Assembly (NCBI GenBank): GCA_900299205.1
Contig: OMIW01000058.1
Span: 1 to 30,271 of the forward strand
From: Pseudomonadota bacterium
Lineage (GTDB): Bacteria; Bdellovibrionota_C; UBA2361; OMIW01
DNA length: 30,271 nucleotides
Direction of reading: 5' to 3'
The notes beneath the pieces are model-generated. The model was not told the DNA's origin. It worked only from the letters and a program-made list of their open reading frames with translations, and ran no database searches. A program made the translations under genes and the position numbers. Every line of letters begins with the position of its first letter. Within the stretch, counting starts at the first letter, position 1. This document shows positions 1 through 7,359 of the stretch, piece after piece.

Positions 1-1
1 G

Positions 2-928
2 GTTAATACCTCAAGTATCAATGTGGGGGACCACTATCGGGCGCAGAGGCGACTAGGATTCGTAAACGCTCAATGCAGCCCGGATCAAACTCGTATCAAG
101 GCGCTGCTTTCCGATCTTGATCGTGGTCTATCAATAGCGTTTCTACCGAGCGAATATGCGGGTCCACCACATCTCACCGCGTTGCTCGACTCCAGGTGGG
201 AGACTCATTGTTTTTTTGACCGAAAATCCAACCCAGTGGGAGGAGCCATTTTTCTCGACCGAATAGCCCTGTCGAGCGAAGAGCAACCGATCTCGCTTCG
301 GTATATCGGCTTTCTCTATGTCACTCCGGAGGTTCAGGGGCAAGGAGCTGGAAGAACTATCGTCGATGTTGTATGCCACCTCGCATCCCCTGACATTGTC
401 CTTGCGGATGTGATTAATCCATTCTCGCTCTGTCCCAATCGCAACCACCCCGCTCACATCCATCCCGACCGCACCGAGCGCGACCTTATTTGGCGCAAAG
501 AGTTTGGTCAAATTATGGACCCGTACGGTCGTTTGGCATTTTGGAGCAAACAGGGATTCATGATGCCACTCCTTGATAAGGGCGAAAGCTCGGAACAGTT
601 CGCCCCCTTTCCGGCTATCCCGCTTGACTGTAACCCACAACCAGTTGTCGACGGTGACAGCGCTCACAGCTACTGCTGTCTCGTTCGTCCGACTTCTCTC
701 CACGGACAGACCCTCTTGGCGAAAGGGGCCCGTGCTCGGGAATGGGCGAGCCTCTACCGACCGCTCTACCCGCAGGATCCCGTGATTGACCAAACGAATC
801 TCAAGGCCTTTGAACGACTGCTCAAAGGACAGGAGCGATCACTGTCTCTTGTGGATATACCTTCAACACTCCGCGATGGCCGTCTCTTAATGAAACTGAG
901 CCGAGAATTAGGCATCGATAACGGGTAA
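2..928 (+). CDS. GNAT-family N-acetyltransferase-like protein, 5' end open
   Basis: The frame is open to the window edge, so the true start may lie upstream. A GTG at 23 gives 301 residues but has no clear Shine-Dalgarno. Numbering from that GTG, residues 92-110 (RYIGFLYVTPEVQGQGAG) read as the beta-strand plus acetyl-CoA pyrophosphate loop of GNAT folds, with QGQGAG fitting the Q/R-x-x-G-x-G/A motif. A later YGRLAFWSKQGF segment resembles GNAT motif B. The stretch between them, with CPNRNHPAHIHPDR, is His/Pro rich and not typical of the fold. The C-terminal third shows no domain I recognise. The substrate cannot be told. It lies 60 nt before an M23-type peptidase on the same strand, so the two may be co-transcribed. 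Fold assignment is fairly secure; function is unknown. Confidence 0.7.
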   Translation, partial: VNTSSINVGDHYRAQRRLGFVNAQCSPDQTRIKALLSDLDRGLSIAFLPSEYAGPPHLTALLDSRWETHCFFDRKSNPVGGAIFLDRIALSSEEQPISLRYIGFLYVTPEVQGQGAGRTIVDVVCHLASPDIVLADVINPFSLCPNRNHPAHIHPDRTERDLIWRKEFGQIMDPYGRLAFWSKQGFMMPLLDKGESSEQFAPFPAIPLDCNPQPVVDGDSAHSYCCLVRPTSLHGQTLLAKGARAREWASLYRPLYPQDPVIDQTNLKAFERLLKGQERSLSLVDIPSTLRDGRLLMKLSRELGIDNG

Positions 929-988
929 ACGTTTCGGTCATTTTTGACCCCTCTTATCAAAGCCAACAAGTCTGCCAATGGTAAAAAA

Positions 989-1717
989 ATGGTCCTCGAA
1001 TCCACCTTCTCCATCCAGCATCTGAAACTTCTACACCGCATCCTCGATCTCCCGAGAGGCCCGGGCGCCCTTGTCGACCTCGCCGTTGAGGCTGAAAAAT
1101 GGCTCGCCGAAGAGTGGCGTGGCCCGCTTGAGGAGAATCCACTCCTCGACCCTGCGATCTGCGAAGAGTTTGTCGCCTGGGTGCATAAAAAGCACAATGC
1201 CGCGTGGAGTTTCGGAGGGTATCTTGAAGACCGCACACAGCTTTGGCGGGGGAGCTATCTGGATCCAGCGGGCTCAGCAATCCATGCTGCCATCGATGTC
1301 AACGTGCCCGCTGGCACTCCAGTTCGGGCTGGTGTGTCCGGATCAGTGGTACTCGCAGATTCTGATGCGCCGCTCGTCGGTGGCTGGGGCTCCCACATTA
1401 TTGTGGAGCCGGACGAATTCCCCTTCGTTTTTCTCTTCGGCCATCTGGGGCCTGATCTTCCTTCGGTAGGGGAAAAGGTAATACCCGAAGCGATCATCGG
1501 GTCAATAGGGGCATCGCCTCACAATGGCGTGTGGTTCGCTCATCTCCACTTTCAAGTAGTGGCCCGAGAAGAATTTTATAATCGCTATCACGCTTCGACA
1601 AAAACGATGGACGGCTACTTTCGCAAAGAAGATGAGGCCCTCTATCGAGATATCTTTCCTGAGCCGTTGCGAGTCCTTGAGGAGTGCCGACGCACGCAGG
1701 GATTGGATACTTATTAG
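989..1717 (+). CDS. M23-family (LytM/lysostaphin-like) metallopeptidase, no visible signal peptide
   Basis: The protein has the zinc ligands of M23 peptidoglycan endopeptidases. These are H-x3-D in HAAID (H99, D103), a GHLG histidine (about H152) and the terminal HLH in FAHLHFQ (H185, H187). It also has the family strand pattern VPAGTPVRAGVSGSV. Members cleave peptide cross-bridges in peptidoglycan. The first 80 residues are hydrophilic and helical, with no signal peptide or lipobox from either candidate start. This is odd for a wall enzyme and leaves open a cytosolic role or export by another route. I chose the ATG at 989; a TTG at 944 would add 15 residues. Neither has a good ribosome-binding site. 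It sits between the GNAT-like gene and the S9 peptidase gene on the same strand. Confidence 0.8.
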   Translation: MVLESTFSIQHLKLLHRILDLPRGPGALVDLAVEAEKWLAEEWRGPLEENPLLDPAICEEFVAWVHKKHNAAWSFGGYLEDRTQLWRGSYLDPAGSAIHAAIDVNVPAGTPVRAGVSGSVVLADSDAPLVGGWGSHIIVEPDEFPFVFLFGHLGPDLPSVGEKVIPEAIIGSIGASPHNGVWFAHLHFQVVAREEFYNRYHASTKTMDGYFRKEDEALYRDIFPEPLRVLEECRRTQGLDTY

Positions 1718-1747
1718 TGCTCGGTCATTATATCGTGGCGCGAAGGC

Positions 1748-1776
1748 TTGACGCTGGAGAAGGGACTCGCTAGAAC
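1748..1776 (+). promoter_or_regulatory. Candidate sigma-70 promoter for the S9 peptidase gene
   Basis: TTGACG at 1748-1753 (5 of 6 to the -35 consensus) is followed after exactly 17 nt by TAGAAC at 1771-1776 (4 of 6 to the -10). Transcription would begin near 1783, giving a leader of about 17 nt. This reading competes with the hairpin-bridged ribosome-binding site noted for 1770-1798, because a start at 1783 would leave the purine-rich site at 1756-1765 out of the mRNA. Confidence 0.35.
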
Positions 1777-1798
1777 CAAGGCACTCTATCGGTTCTAG
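1770..1798 (+). promoter_or_regulatory. Stem-loop between a Shine-Dalgarno-like site and the start codon
   Basis: CTAGAACC (1770-1777) and GGTTCTAG (1791-1798) form a perfect 8-bp stem with a 13-nt loop. It ends one base before the ATG at 1800. The purine-rich site GGAGAAGGGA (1756-1765) lies about 35 nt upstream in the linear sequence, but only about 5 nt away if the hairpin is skipped. A known precedent is T4 gene 38, where a hairpin brings the ribosome-binding site to the start codon. It matters only if transcription starts upstream of 1756. Confidence 0.4.
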
Positions 1799-1799
1799 T

Positions 1800-3884
1800 A
1801 TGGGTTCTATGAAATCTGTGCTCACGCAACTTCTGCGTGGTGCTCTCCTTCAAGTGCGGGATCGATATGACCCACACGCCTGGCTCGAGGACGTAGATAG
1901 TCCTCGGGCGGTAGATTGGGTCGACGCACGCTCGGCAGCTACAACCAAAAACTTCGGCCACGGGCCGTATTTCGAGAGAACGTACTCCGACCTTCTCGGA
2001 ATTATCGGGGATCGGTCAAAACTTCCGCGGCTTCGACAGCGAGGTGACTTTTTGTACGAGCTACACCGGAGCGAGGAGCATCCTCGTGGGGTCTGGCGAC
2101 GGACAACCCCTACCTCTTTTGTTGCAGGGGAACCTTCGTGGGAGATCCTCCTCGATCTCGATGTCCTTGCTCAGGCCGAGGGTGTTCCTTGGGTCTGGGG
2201 AGGCGCGTCTCTGTTACCACCTCTCTATGAGCGAGGGTTGATCTCTCTCTCACGGGGAGGCTCGGATGCCGTCGTCATTCGCGAGTTCGATCTGACCACG
2301 AGAAAGTTTGTCCCGAATGGGTTCTCCCTGCCGGAAGCAAAATCTCACGTCTCTTGGATCGATCTGGATACCGTATTTCTGGGCACCAACTGGGGAGAAG
2401 GCACCCTCACCAACTCAGGATATCCTCGCCTCGCAAAGAGATGGCGAAGGGGGCAACCGTTTGAGGAGGCCGAACTTGTCTTCCAGGGCTCGCCCTCGGC
2501 GGTCTCTGTGTCGGCATTCCGTGATCACACTCCCGGGTTTGAACGGGACGTAATTGTCCATGGGATTGATTTTTTCTCTCGCGAGTACTGGTTGCTCGAG
2601 CAGGGAATAACGTCCATTCCGATCCCACGAGATGCTTCGGCATCCTTTTATCGGGAATGGCTGCTCGTTGAGCTGCGTACCTCCTGGGTGTACTCCGGTA
2701 AGAGTTTTGCTGCGGGATCCCTCATCGTCACTAACTTCAATGAGTTTATGGCGGGGAGGGGGAACTTTGAGGAACTCTTCGTCCCGGGTGAAAAATCCTC
2801 TCTTGAGGGCTTTTCTACAACGGCGAACACCATCGTTGTAACAGAACTCGAGAAGGGACGATGTCGCATCCATGCGATCACTCACAGGGACGGTCGATGG
2901 GTTCGAAAACCGGTCAGCGGCTTGCCAGAAAACAGCACCATCGTAATCATGCCGGGCGATCCCGATCATTCGGATGACGTTCAGGTGATTGTGGAGGATT
3001 TTACGACACCTCCCAGGCTGTTTTTCGGGCATTTCGAGGGCACGGAACTATGCGGACTCGATGCGCCTGTGTCGACTCAGCGCCCTCTCTTCGATACCTC
3101 AGGGATCGAGGTCACGCACCACGAGGCCCGGTCTGAAGATGGCACTCTCGTGCCGTACTTTCAGGTGGGTCCACGTCATCGAGGGAAGACCGCTGTTATC
3201 GTTCGCGGATACGGCGGATTCGGCATCTCGATGCTCCCAACCTATGCCCCTAAATTCGGTAAGGCATGGCTGGAGCAGGGAGGCACCTTTGTTGTGGCCT
3301 GCATTCGTGGTGGTGGCGAATACGGCCCCCCGTGGCACGAAGCTGCTCGCAAACAGCATCGGCATCGAGCCTACGAGGACTTTGTTGCCGTTGCTCGCGA
3401 CCTCTGCCGGCGAGGAGTGAGCACTCCAAGCCGAATCGGTGCATGGGGAGGATCGAATGGGGGTCTGCTGACTGGCAACATGCTTGTCACCTATCCCGAG
3501 GACTGGGGAGCTATCGTCTCCGCCGTTCCCCTACTCGACATGTACGCATTCCCCTCGCTGCTCGCGGGTGCGTCGTGGGTTGCTGAGTATGGCAATCCCC
3601 GAAATCCACTCGACTGGGTCTGGCTTCGGCGCTATTCGCCCTACCACCAGCTCCAGCGAGGTATCACCTATCCGCCTGCACTCTTCACGACCTCGCGCCG
3701 TGATGACCGGGTTCACCCGGCGCACGCGCGGAAGATGGTGGCTCGAATGGAGGCGATGCAGCTCCGCAAAACCTTCCTGCTTGAACGAGCAGATGGAGGC
3801 CACAGCGGGACTGCCACTCCCTCTGAGGAGGCGTACGCAGATGCCCTTGTGTTCAGCTTTCTGGCCCGTAGTCTATCACTGTAG
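1800..3884 (+). CDS. Prolyl oligopeptidase family serine peptidase (S9A)
   Basis: This 694-residue protein has the S9A layout: an N-terminal DPHAWLEDVDSP signature (about residues 24-35), a beta-propeller-like middle and a C-terminal alpha/beta-hydrolase. The nucleophile is S552 in GGSNGG. The acid lies in the DDRV motif (D635/D636) and the base is H668 in ADGGHSG, so the triad is complete. The length matches prolyl oligopeptidases (about 700 residues). They cleave short peptides after proline, usually in the cytosol, and no signal peptide is seen here. The ATG at 1800 has no adjacent ribosome-binding site; a second in-frame ATG lies at 1809. It follows the M23-type gene by 82 nt. The gene looks intact. 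Confidence 0.92.
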   Translation: MGSMKSVLTQLLRGALLQVRDRYDPHAWLEDVDSPRAVDWVDARSAATTKNFGHGPYFERTYSDLLGIIGDRSKLPRLRQRGDFLYELHRSEEHPRGVWRRTTPTSFVAGEPSWEILLDLDVLAQAEGVPWVWGGASLLPPLYERGLISLSRGGSDAVVIREFDLTTRKFVPNGFSLPEAKSHVSWIDLDTVFLGTNWGEGTLTNSGYPRLAKRWRRGQPFEEAELVFQGSPSAVSVSAFRDHTPGFERDVIVHGIDFFSREYWLLEQGITSIPIPRDASASFYREWLLVELRTSWVYSGKSFAAGSLIVTNFNEFMAGRGNFEELFVPGEKSSLEGFSTTANTIVVTELEKGRCRIHAITHRDGRWVRKPVSGLPENSTIVIMPGDPDHSDDVQVIVEDFTTPPRLFFGHFEGTELCGLDAPVSTQRPLFDTSGIEVTHHEARSEDGTLVPYFQVGPRHRGKTAVIVRGYGGFGISMLPTYAPKFGKAWLEQGGTFVVACIRGGGEYGPPWHEAARKQHRHRAYEDFVAVARDLCRRGVSTPSRIGAWGGSNGGLLTGNMLVTYPEDWGAIVSAVPLLDMYAFPSLLAGASWVAEYGNPRNPLDWVWLRRYSPYHQLQRGITYPPALFTTSRRDDRVHPAHARKMVARMEAMQLRKTFLLERADGGHSGTATPSEEAYADALVFSFLARSLSL

Positions 3885-3889
3885 TTTTT

Positions 3890-4089
3890 TCCCGTGAGAG
3901 ATCGCAGTGAGAGAGTACCTGAGCCATTTACCTGAATGCCCCCCAGAAGAGGCGGTGGTGAAGCGAGAGGTCAAAAAAGGTTAGTGTTCCGAAGGAGCTG
4001 AGGTGTTTTATTGCCATCACTCTGCTTCTGAACAAACGAAAGGGTTTTACCCGTTCGGGGGAGGCGCATCATCCGCCTCCCCTTTTTTT
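3890..4089 (+). ncRNA. Candidate structured non-coding RNA or long 3' UTR
   Basis: About 250 nt between the S9 peptidase gene and the next gene hold no credible ORF but do hold paired segments. ACCTGAGC (3917-3924) can pair with GCTGAGGT (3998-4005) with one mismatch. GCAG near 3904 can pair with CTGC near 4022. The stretch ends in a strong intrinsic terminator. Size (about 180-200 nt) and a long-rod layout recall 6S RNA, but I could not match the conserved central bubble, so I do not name it. It may simply be the 3' UTR of the peptidase mRNA. Confidence 0.25.
4058..4089 (+). terminator. Rho-independent terminator
   Basis: A perfect 9-bp GC-rich stem pairs GGGGAGGCG (4058-4066) with CGCCTCCCC (4074-4082) around a 7-nt loop. 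Seven T follow at 4083-4089. It terminates rightward transcription from the S9 peptidase gene or from a separate RNA in the gap. It also insulates the leftward lipoprotein gene that ends at 4139. Confidence 0.85.
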
Positions 4090-4138
4090 CTACGAAGCCG
4101 GGATTATTCTAACTACCGTGTAGAGACCGCACAGTCCC

Positions 4139-4636
4139 CTACAACCCCTCCCGTTCAATGAACAGACTTTTGTCAATTTTCATAAAAAATTCCTGATAAA
4201 ATCGGGGATCCTGAATGGATTGCACTGAAGACGGGGCACCGAAATTGTCTACCACGCGACGCTGGAAGACAGATCTTACCTTTGTTTCTTCACCGAATTC
4301 AGAGATGTTAATCGATGCCTCAAAGGTTGCGGCTCGATCATAACGAGGCTGTTGACCTCCGAATAGCTGGACGGAAAAAGGCCCCCCAAATCCCCCTACT
4401 TCAACATCTTTTGCCGCCGTAACAAACCCGAGCTCTTTATCAGCGTTGCGGATGATAAAACCATCGTCTTGCAGGGCATTAATGACGGCCTTCATGACCT
4501 GCTTCATGTTTCGATTCTGATACGTTCGAGTCTGGATCTGACGCACCTCAAGCTGCGTCCTCGTCGGCCCGGGTGGTTGAAGCATACATCCGGTGGGAAT
4601 AATAAGAGCTATGGCGATTGCAAGGGTGCGACGCAT
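4139..4636 (-). CDS. Putative lipoprotein, function unknown
   Basis: The 165-residue product starts with a short signal peptide (MRRTLAIAIALIIPTGC) ending in a probable lipidated C17. PTG before the Cys is a weak lipobox. The body contains a segment like MKQVMKAVINALQDDGFIIR followed by FVTAAKD, a pattern I associate with small outer-membrane lipoproteins of unknown function. I chose the ATG at 4636, which has AGAGGA 7 nt upstream. The ATG at 4642 sits directly against that site. It lies about 100 nt downstream of a second lipoprotein gene on the same strand, which suggests a two-gene unit acting at the envelope. Confidence 0.75.
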   Translation of the reverse strand: MRRTLAIAIALIIPTGCMLQPPGPTRTQLEVRQIQTRTYQNRNMKQVMKAVINALQDDGFIIRNADKELGFVTAAKDVEVGGFGGPFSVQLFGGQQPRYDRAATFEASINISEFGEETKVRSVFQRRVVDNFGAPSSVQSIQDPRFYQEFFMKIDKSLFIEREGL

Positions 4637-4700
4637 GATCATTCCTCTCTCTTTTCCTTTTAATCTCCAAGTGTATCGGCCTGAAGCCGCGCACCACTAA

Positions 4701-4726
4701 GCGAATGTAGCTTGCGCTACATTCGC
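4701..4726. repeat. Perfect 11-bp inverted repeat between the lipoprotein genes
   Basis: GCGAATGTAGC (4701-4711) and GCTACATTCGC (4716-4726) form an 11-bp stem with the tetraloop TTGC. Neither strand has a proper T tract after it, so it is a poor classical terminator. It could be an attenuator, an mRNA-stabilising hairpin or a dispersed repeat. Confidence 0.6.
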
Positions 4727-4739
4727 CTTTGACCTCAGC

Positions 4740-5243
4740 CTAAAAGCGTGAGGTATGATATGAGAAATCACGCACCCTGTTGCCCCTATCAAACTTGATC
4801 ACAACGGTGAGAGTTCTCTGCGTTGTCGCGCTGGCTCCCGCCGCACGAGAATATGATCCAGTAAGGCCACCGAGTATCAACGCCGCACCAGGCGTTCCTC
4901 CAGCGCCAATGAGCCCCCCGTACCCGCCATTATCGGTTGAATAAGATGCCTCCGTCGCTATTTTATCGTAGACCCAGCTCTCAGTTCCCCCCTGATCTCG
5001 GGTGACGATATTCGGTGAACCGAGGGTCTCGACCACCTCGGTCGATGACATACCCTCCGTAATGCGGGCCTGAACCGTCCCGACGGTAAGCCGCCGGTCC
5101 GCCTCGGAGTGAAGCTGCGAAGCGTGTTGCGCCGCTGTTTGAACGCACCCCGAGATAGCACCAGAAAGCACCATAGCCACCGCTGGCGACAAAAAAGCTC
5201 TGCGATACAACGACCGAACGCTTCTCAACTCATCACGTCTCAT
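4740..5243 (-). CDS. BamE/SmpA-like lipoprotein with a twin-arginine-type signal
   Basis: Read from the ATG at 5243 (GGGGA 6 nt upstream), the product is 167 residues. The signal region runs to a lipobox, AISGC, with C33 the likely lipidated residue. It contains YRRAFLS (R14, R15), which fits the RRxFL twin-arginine core. The domain that follows (VGTVQARITEGMSSTEVV, then LGSPN and WVYDK) is the SmpA/OmlA (BamE-like) pattern of outer-membrane assembly lipoproteins. A Gly/Ala-rich insertion (about residues 105-140) and a final strand, TLTVVIKFDRGNRVRDF, close it. A GTG at 5279 is possible but lies at or before the likely transcription start. It precedes the other lipoprotein gene on the same strand. 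Confidence 0.78.
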   Translation of the reverse strand: MRRDELRSVRSLYRRAFLSPAVAMVLSGAISGCVQTAAQHASQLHSEADRRLTVGTVQARITEGMSSTEVVETLGSPNIVTRDQGGTESWVYDKIATEASYSTDNGGYGGLIGAGGTPGAALILGGLTGSYSRAAGASATTQRTLTVVIKFDRGNRVRDFSYHTSRF

Positions 5244-5281
5244 TTTATCCCCACGAACACACGAGTCTTTAGACGGCACCT

Positions 5282-5287
5282 AGTATA
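5282..5287 (-). promoter_or_regulatory. Candidate -10 box for the BamE-like lipoprotein gene
   Basis: TATACT reads leftward at 5287-5282. It puts the transcription start near 5275, which excludes the GTG at 5279 and supports the ATG at 5243. No good -35 is seen 16-18 nt upstream, so this is weak. Confidence 0.3.
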
Positions 5288-5318
5288 ATTCGCCCCGGGA
5301 AAGGAGGACCACCCCCCC

Positions 5319-7124
5319 TTACCCGAAGCGCTCCATCTCTTCGAGAGCGGAAAGCTGCTCTGCTTCAAGGCCTCGCCGACTCTCGGTCAACCGCATCAAT
5401 TCGAGAACATTTCCCCGCTCAGACGCTGCCTGGATCGCCCCCTCCATCGCTGACAATTCGCGCCCAATCTCTTCAAATCGCTTTTCAAGCTGTCGCAGGC
5501 GGTGCTCATTCTTCTTTTTAGGCCGTTTTGTTCCCAGCCCACTGCCACTCCCATCACTGTCCTTTCCGCGGTCTCCCGACTCTCCTCGAGAACGACCCCG
5601 TACCCCTTGGATAGCTCCCCCCGAATCCCGAAATCCCCGCTGTTCGCAGTACTCCTCATAGGTTCCGGCAAACACCTCAACACCCGCATCACCAAAGGCG
5701 ACGATAGTGGTGGCTACTTTTCTGAGGACATACTCGTTGTGAGTGACCACCATCACCCCCCCGGGATACGTGCCGATAGCTTCAACTAGCCCCTCAACCG
5801 ACTCGAGATCGAGATGGTTCGTCGGCTCATCCAGCACAAGCAGATTTGATGGCTGCGCCAAGAGTTTTCCGAGCAACACCCTACTCCGCTCCCCCCCCGA
5901 GAGCACCCGAATGGGACGCTCCGCACGACTACCGGGAAACATCACCGCACCACAAATTGACCGGACCGCCGTCCGCGAGAGATTACCATTAGCTGACGCG
6001 ACCTCCTCTTCAACGGTCGCGTTTGACCGCAGAGACTCGATCGCCGACTGCCCAAAGTAGCCGAGTCGTACCCGCTCATGGAGCACAACCTCGCCCCGCT
6101 TCGGTGCCAATTCTCCGATAAGGCAACGGAGGAGAGTCGATTTTCCCCGACCATTCCGCCCAATGACCCCTATCCGGTCGCCGGGACGGGCGAGAAGAGT
6201 GAGCTGTTCGAAGAGAATCGGCCCATTATCGTAATTGAATCCTATCTCCTGAGCCTCAAGAATTCGCTTCGGTGGAACATCGCTTGCCGAGAAGCGGAAA
6301 GAGAGATCGGCCTCAGTTCCCAACGATTCACCGATATCGAGCTTCTCAAGCTCCTTCAGCCTCGACTGGACTAGCTTTGCCTTCGATGCCTGCGCCCGAT
6401 AACGGGCAGCAAATTCCTCAATCTCTTTCTTCCGTTTGATCTGAGCATCGCGTGTCCGAAGGTATATTTCGTCCTCCTGCTTCAGCATCTCGATGAGATC
6501 ACCGGTCGACCCTTTCTGCTTCTTGATTCGCTGACGATAGATCCCCGCCGTATGGGTCGTCACCGCATCAAGAAAATCACGGTCGTGCGAGATCATCATC
6601 AGCTCACCCGGCCAGGACCTCAGTTCAGTTCGGAGCCACCTTACCGCATCAATATCGAGATAGTTGGTGGGCTCATCGAGCAACAAAAGATTTGGTTGAG
6701 CAATGAGCAACTTGGTCAGCTCAAGGCGAAGCCGATAGCCTCCCGAGAGCTCCTCAGGACGAAGACCCCATAGCGCCCGATCGAATCCCAATCCATCCAG
6801 CACCCGCTCAGCCTCGTACGGAGTCTCGCGCATCTCGACAGGCAACCCAAGAGCGGCTTCTGCGAGAACGGTCGCCGAGGATTGACTGATATGTTGCGCG
6901 AGATGACCTATACGATAATCGCGTGGAATTGCGATACTGCCCTCGTCGGGAACCTCAATGCCAAGAATCAGCCGAAACAGAGTCGACTTCCCGTGGCCAT
7001 TTCGCCCCAACAACCCAATTCGCTCACCCATTCCTATCGAGAAAGAAACCTCATCAAAGAGCTGCTGATCCGCGAAACCCTTTGAGACATTGTGAAGAAC
7101 GACCCCTACCCCGCCGGCAGCCAT
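5319..7124 (-). CDS. ABC-F family ATP-binding protein (Uup/YheS-like)
   Basis: A 601-residue protein with two ABC ATPase domains and no membrane segments, the ABC-F layout. Domain 1 has Walker A GRNGHGKST (40-48), signature LSGGY (126-130) and Walker B LLLLDEP (146-152). Domain 2 has GRNGRGKST (near residue 320), LSGGERSR and LLVLDEP. The linker between them is charged and helical. A C-terminal tail of about 100 residues is a Lys/Arg-rich coiled coil, as in Uup. ABC-F proteins act on ribosomes in translation or antibiotic protection; Uup has also been linked to DNA. The ATG at 7124 has GAGG 5 nt upstream. TATAGT at 7141-7136 is a possible -10, though it lies very close to the start. The gene stands alone, with a terminator upstream. 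Confidence 0.92.
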   Translation of the reverse strand: MAAGGVGVVLHNVSKGFADQQLFDEVSFSIGMGERIGLLGRNGHGKSTLFRLILGIEVPDEGSIAIPRDYRIGHLAQHISQSSATVLAEAALGLPVEMRETPYEAERVLDGLGFDRALWGLRPEELSGGYRLRLELTKLLIAQPNLLLLDEPTNYLDIDAVRWLRTELRSWPGELMMISHDRDFLDAVTTHTAGIYRQRIKKQKGSTGDLIEMLKQEDEIYLRTRDAQIKRKKEIEEFAARYRAQASKAKLVQSRLKELEKLDIGESLGTEADLSFRFSASDVPPKRILEAQEIGFNYDNGPILFEQLTLLARPGDRIGVIGRNGRGKSTLLRCLIGELAPKRGEVVLHERVRLGYFGQSAIESLRSNATVEEEVASANGNLSRTAVRSICGAVMFPGSRAERPIRVLSGGERSRVLLGKLLAQPSNLLVLDEPTNHLDLESVEGLVEAIGTYPGGVMVVTHNEYVLRKVATTIVAFGDAGVEVFAGTYEEYCEQRGFRDSGGAIQGVRGRSRGESGDRGKDSDGSGSGLGTKRPKKKNEHRLRQLEKRFEEIGRELSAMEGAIQAASERGNVLELMRLTESRRGLEAEQLSALEEMERFG

Positions 7125-7300
7125 GAGAACCTCGCACTATAATGATACGCCGTGAAAAACGGGGTCAGGGTACCAGAGATGACGGGTATCGGAAAGGAAA
7201 TCGGGTGGAGGGAGAGGAGCGGTGGCTTTTCGGGGAGCATTTTCCGAACTAACACGAACGAAAACCCTTGAAACCCCAAATCCTCAACAGGATGGCGAGA

Positions 7301-7328
7301 GGAGAAAAGGCTCTGGGCACAAGAGACC
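7301..7328 (-). terminator. Probable intrinsic terminator after the PepSY protein gene
   Basis: Reading leftward, GG-CTCT (7328-7322, one bulged T) pairs with AGAGCC (7314-7309) around a 7-nt loop. TTTTCT follows. It lies about 30-60 nt past the stop of the PepSY gene and would end the receptor-PepSY transcript. The remaining gap to the ABC-F start shows nothing else clear. Confidence 0.5.
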
Positions 7329-7359
7329 CCTAATTCGGGACATTTTGTTCGAACGATCT

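Noticed and set aside
143-793. 216-residue minus-strand ORF opposite the first GNAT-like gene
   Set aside because: It lies fully antisense to a gene with recognisable motifs and has no family-like sequence.
3890-4089. Naming the structured gap as 6S RNA
   Set aside because: Length and pairing are suggestive, but the conserved bubble and typical neighbour gene are missing; kept as an unnamed candidate.
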